Positions 63,050-64,000 of a stretch of DNA of 64,000 bases are shown here, piece by piece. The DNA lies in contig NZ_CP029378.1 in assembly GCF_003268675.1 (NCBI RefSeq), positions 7,378,001-7,442,000 on the forward strand, given 5' to 3'. The position numbers were made by a program, and so were the translations under genes. The notes beneath the pieces are model-generated. The model was not told the DNA's origin. It was given only the letters and a program-made list of their open reading frames with translations, and ran no database searches. The DNA comes from Streptomyces bacillaris (GTDB lineage Bacteria; Actinomycetota; Actinomycetes; Streptomycetales; Streptomycetaceae). Every line of letters starts with the position of its first letter. Within the stretch, counting starts at the first letter, position 1.

Positions 63050-63478
63050 TTACGGAGCCGGTACCAGCCCGTCGGCCACGAGCCCGGCGAGGACCGCCTC
63101 GCCGAGCGCGTGGACGGCGGACTGGGGCCGGACCATCACCGTGAACTCCTTGATCCGGCCGTCCTCGGCGAGGTGGACCAGGTCGATGCCGTGGATCCCC
63201 TTGCCGTTCACGGTGGCCCGGAAGAGGAGGACCGCCGCCGGGGCCTCGGATCCGTCGGCGCTGGTCTGTGCCGTGCCCGCGAACTCCCCGACGTACCGGA
63301 AGTCCTCGAAGGTGCGCAGCAGCACCCCGAAGAGGCCCAGCACCATGGGGCGGCCCTCGAACGGGGTGAACTTCACCGGGCTGTAGAGCCGTATGTCCTC
63401 GGTGAACAGGTCGTCCAGGGCGGCGAGGTCGCGGGTGTCGACGGCTGCGCGGAAGCGGTCCACTGCGGTGGTGGTCAT
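63050..63478 (-). CDS. NTF2-like/SnoaL-type protein
   Basis: A 142-residue NTF2-like fold: helix AVDRFRAAVDTRDLAALDDLFTEDI, strand YSPVKFTPFEGR and later LLFRATVNGKGIHGIDLVHLAEDGRIKEFTV. The cone-shaped pocket could bind a small ligand, and members act as cyclases, isomerases or binding proteins. ATG 63478 has GAGGGGA upstream. It is divergent from a PadR regulator across a palindromic operator, so it may be the regulator's target. Confidence 0.82.
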   Translation of the reverse strand: MTTTAVDRFRAAVDTRDLAALDDLFTEDIRLYSPVKFTPFEGRPMVLGLFGVLLRTFEDFRYVGEFAGTAQTSADGSEAPAAVLLFRATVNGKGIHGIDLVHLAEDGRIKEFTVMVRPQSAVHALGEAVLAGLVADGLVPAP

Positions 63479-63500
63479 GGCGTCCCCTCGGAGGTGGTCG

Positions 63501-63546
63501 GTCATAAAAGTGACTAGTCATGAATGTGAGTAGTCATTTTTATGAC
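63501..63546. promoter_or_regulatory. Large palindromic operator between NTF2-like and PadR genes
   Basis: Outer arms GTCATAAAA and TTTTATGAC, inner arms TGACTA and TAGTCA are symmetric about 63523/63524. TGACTAGTCA (63511-63520) is itself a palindrome, and GTAGTCAT-TTTT-ATGACTAC (63530-63549) is another. The A/T-rich site lies between the two starts and probably binds the PadR protein, perhaps as two dimers. Confidence 0.75.
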
Positions 63547-63609
63547 TACCATGGTCCTGCGCTCCGGAACAGGGGTGCGGGGGAACGAGTGGGAGAGGGG
63601 GGCGGCCCG

Positions 63610-64000
63610 ATGGCTCTGCGTCATGCCGTACTGGCGGCGCTGCTCGACGAGGAGCTGAGCGGCTACCAGTTGGCCAAGGCGTTCGACATGGGCGTCGCCA
63701 ACTTCTGGCACGCGCAGCCGCAGCAGCTGTACGCCGAGCTGGCCCGGCTGGAGAAGGAGGGGCTGGTCGACGGGCGCGAGGTCGTCCAGGACGCCCGGCC
63801 CAACAAACGGCTGTTCCGGGTCACCGCCGACGGGCTGGCCGAGCTGGAGCGGTTCGCTGCGGAGAGCGCCAAGCCCTCGTTCATCCGGGACGACCTGCTC
63901 GTCAAGGTGCAGGCGGCCGACCATCTCGACGCCGGTGAGCTGATCGCCCGGCTCGCCGAGCGGGCGGAGTTCGCCGAGGCCAAGGCCGCGCAGTTCGTGG
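63610..64000 (+). CDS. PadR-family transcriptional regulator (3' end outside window)
   Basis: The first 130 residues are visible. The winged helix of PadR proteins is clear: LRHAVLAALLDEELSGYQLAK, the recognition helix FWHAQPQQLYAELARLEKEGLV and the wing RPNKRLFRVTADGLAELERF. The start of the C-terminal helical dimerisation part follows. ATG 63610 is preceded by GGGAGAGGG. It probably represses itself and the divergent NTF2-like gene; inducers are usually small aromatic compounds. Confidence 0.86.
   Translation, partial: MALRHAVLAALLDEELSGYQLAKAFDMGVANFWHAQPQQLYAELARLEKEGLVDGREVVQDARPNKRLFRVTADGLAELERFAAESAKPSFIRDDLLVKVQAADHLDAGELIARLAERAEFAEAKAAQFV

Noticed and set aside
1..64000. tRNA, rRNA, integrase, transposase or phage genes
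   Set aside because: No such sequences were recognised on either strand, so the region is not marked as a mobile island despite the conflict system.

Overview
The window is high-GC actinobacterial DNA, almost certainly Streptomyces. The evidence is the strong G/C third-position bias, frequent GTG/TTG starts, and lineage-typical genes: an RppA type III polyketide synthase with a partner P450, a RheA/Hsp18 heat-shock pair, a WhiB-like protein, a streptophobe-type membrane protein, PQQ-propeller Ser/Thr kinases, a DUF574 methyltransferase and an XRE/HATPase pair. No rRNA, tRNA, phage, transposase or CRISPR array was seen.

Layout. 1-5.9 kb (minus): a compact operon of alpha/beta hydrolase, caspase-VMAP, MoxR AAA ATPase and vWA (SAV_2336-type) protein. 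It matches the vWA-MoxR-VMAP conflict systems predicted from comparative genomics and is the best candidate for an unstudied system here. 6-11.2 kb: AhpD-like protein, SDR, methyltransferase, then rheA/hsp18 with a textbook RheA operator lying inside the hsp18 promoter, and two DUF2267 genes. 11.3-14.7 kb: a truncated O-methyltransferase and a damaged ABC exporter pair. 14.8-20 kb: tandem receptor-like kinases with propeller ectodomains. 20-24.7 kb: a siderophore-uptake operon (binding protein, ATPase, two broken permeases), a divergent AraC-type regulator and a candidate iron box. 24.7-34.7 kb: SulP transporter, methyltransferase, an ABC exporter under a SoxR/MerR-type promoter, SDR, RNase H, XRE/HATPase pair, PP2C phosphatase and WhiB-like protein.

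34.7-42.3 kb: YkvA-like protein, a Pro-rich secreted membrane protein, a streptophobe-type protein, then a minus-strand operon of a double-FHA ABC transporter, a protein with ten threonine-centred repeats and a Ser/Thr kinase. This looks like a complete phospho-signalling module (writer, repeated substrate, reader). 42.7-47.3 kb: HATPase, a mosaic of three gene fragments, and an OtrA/Tet(M)-like ribosome-protection GTPase with an overlapping leader ORF. 47.3-64 kb: secreted alpha-amylase, thioesterase, EF-hand protein, Dyp peroxidase divergent from P450-rppA (THN pigment pathway), subtilase, discoidin remnant, cupin, YihY protein, Zn-dehydrogenase, metalloprotease, a signal-less binding-protein homologue, and an NTF2-like gene divergent from a PadR regulator across a long palindrome.

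Caveat on quality. At least eight genes carry single-base frameshifts, several at short G/C runs, and at least four loci look internally deleted or fused. This may be real decay, or indel and assembly error in a draft of a GC-rich genome; raw reads would decide. All starts were chosen by reading frame, ribosome-binding site and family length. No database search was run.
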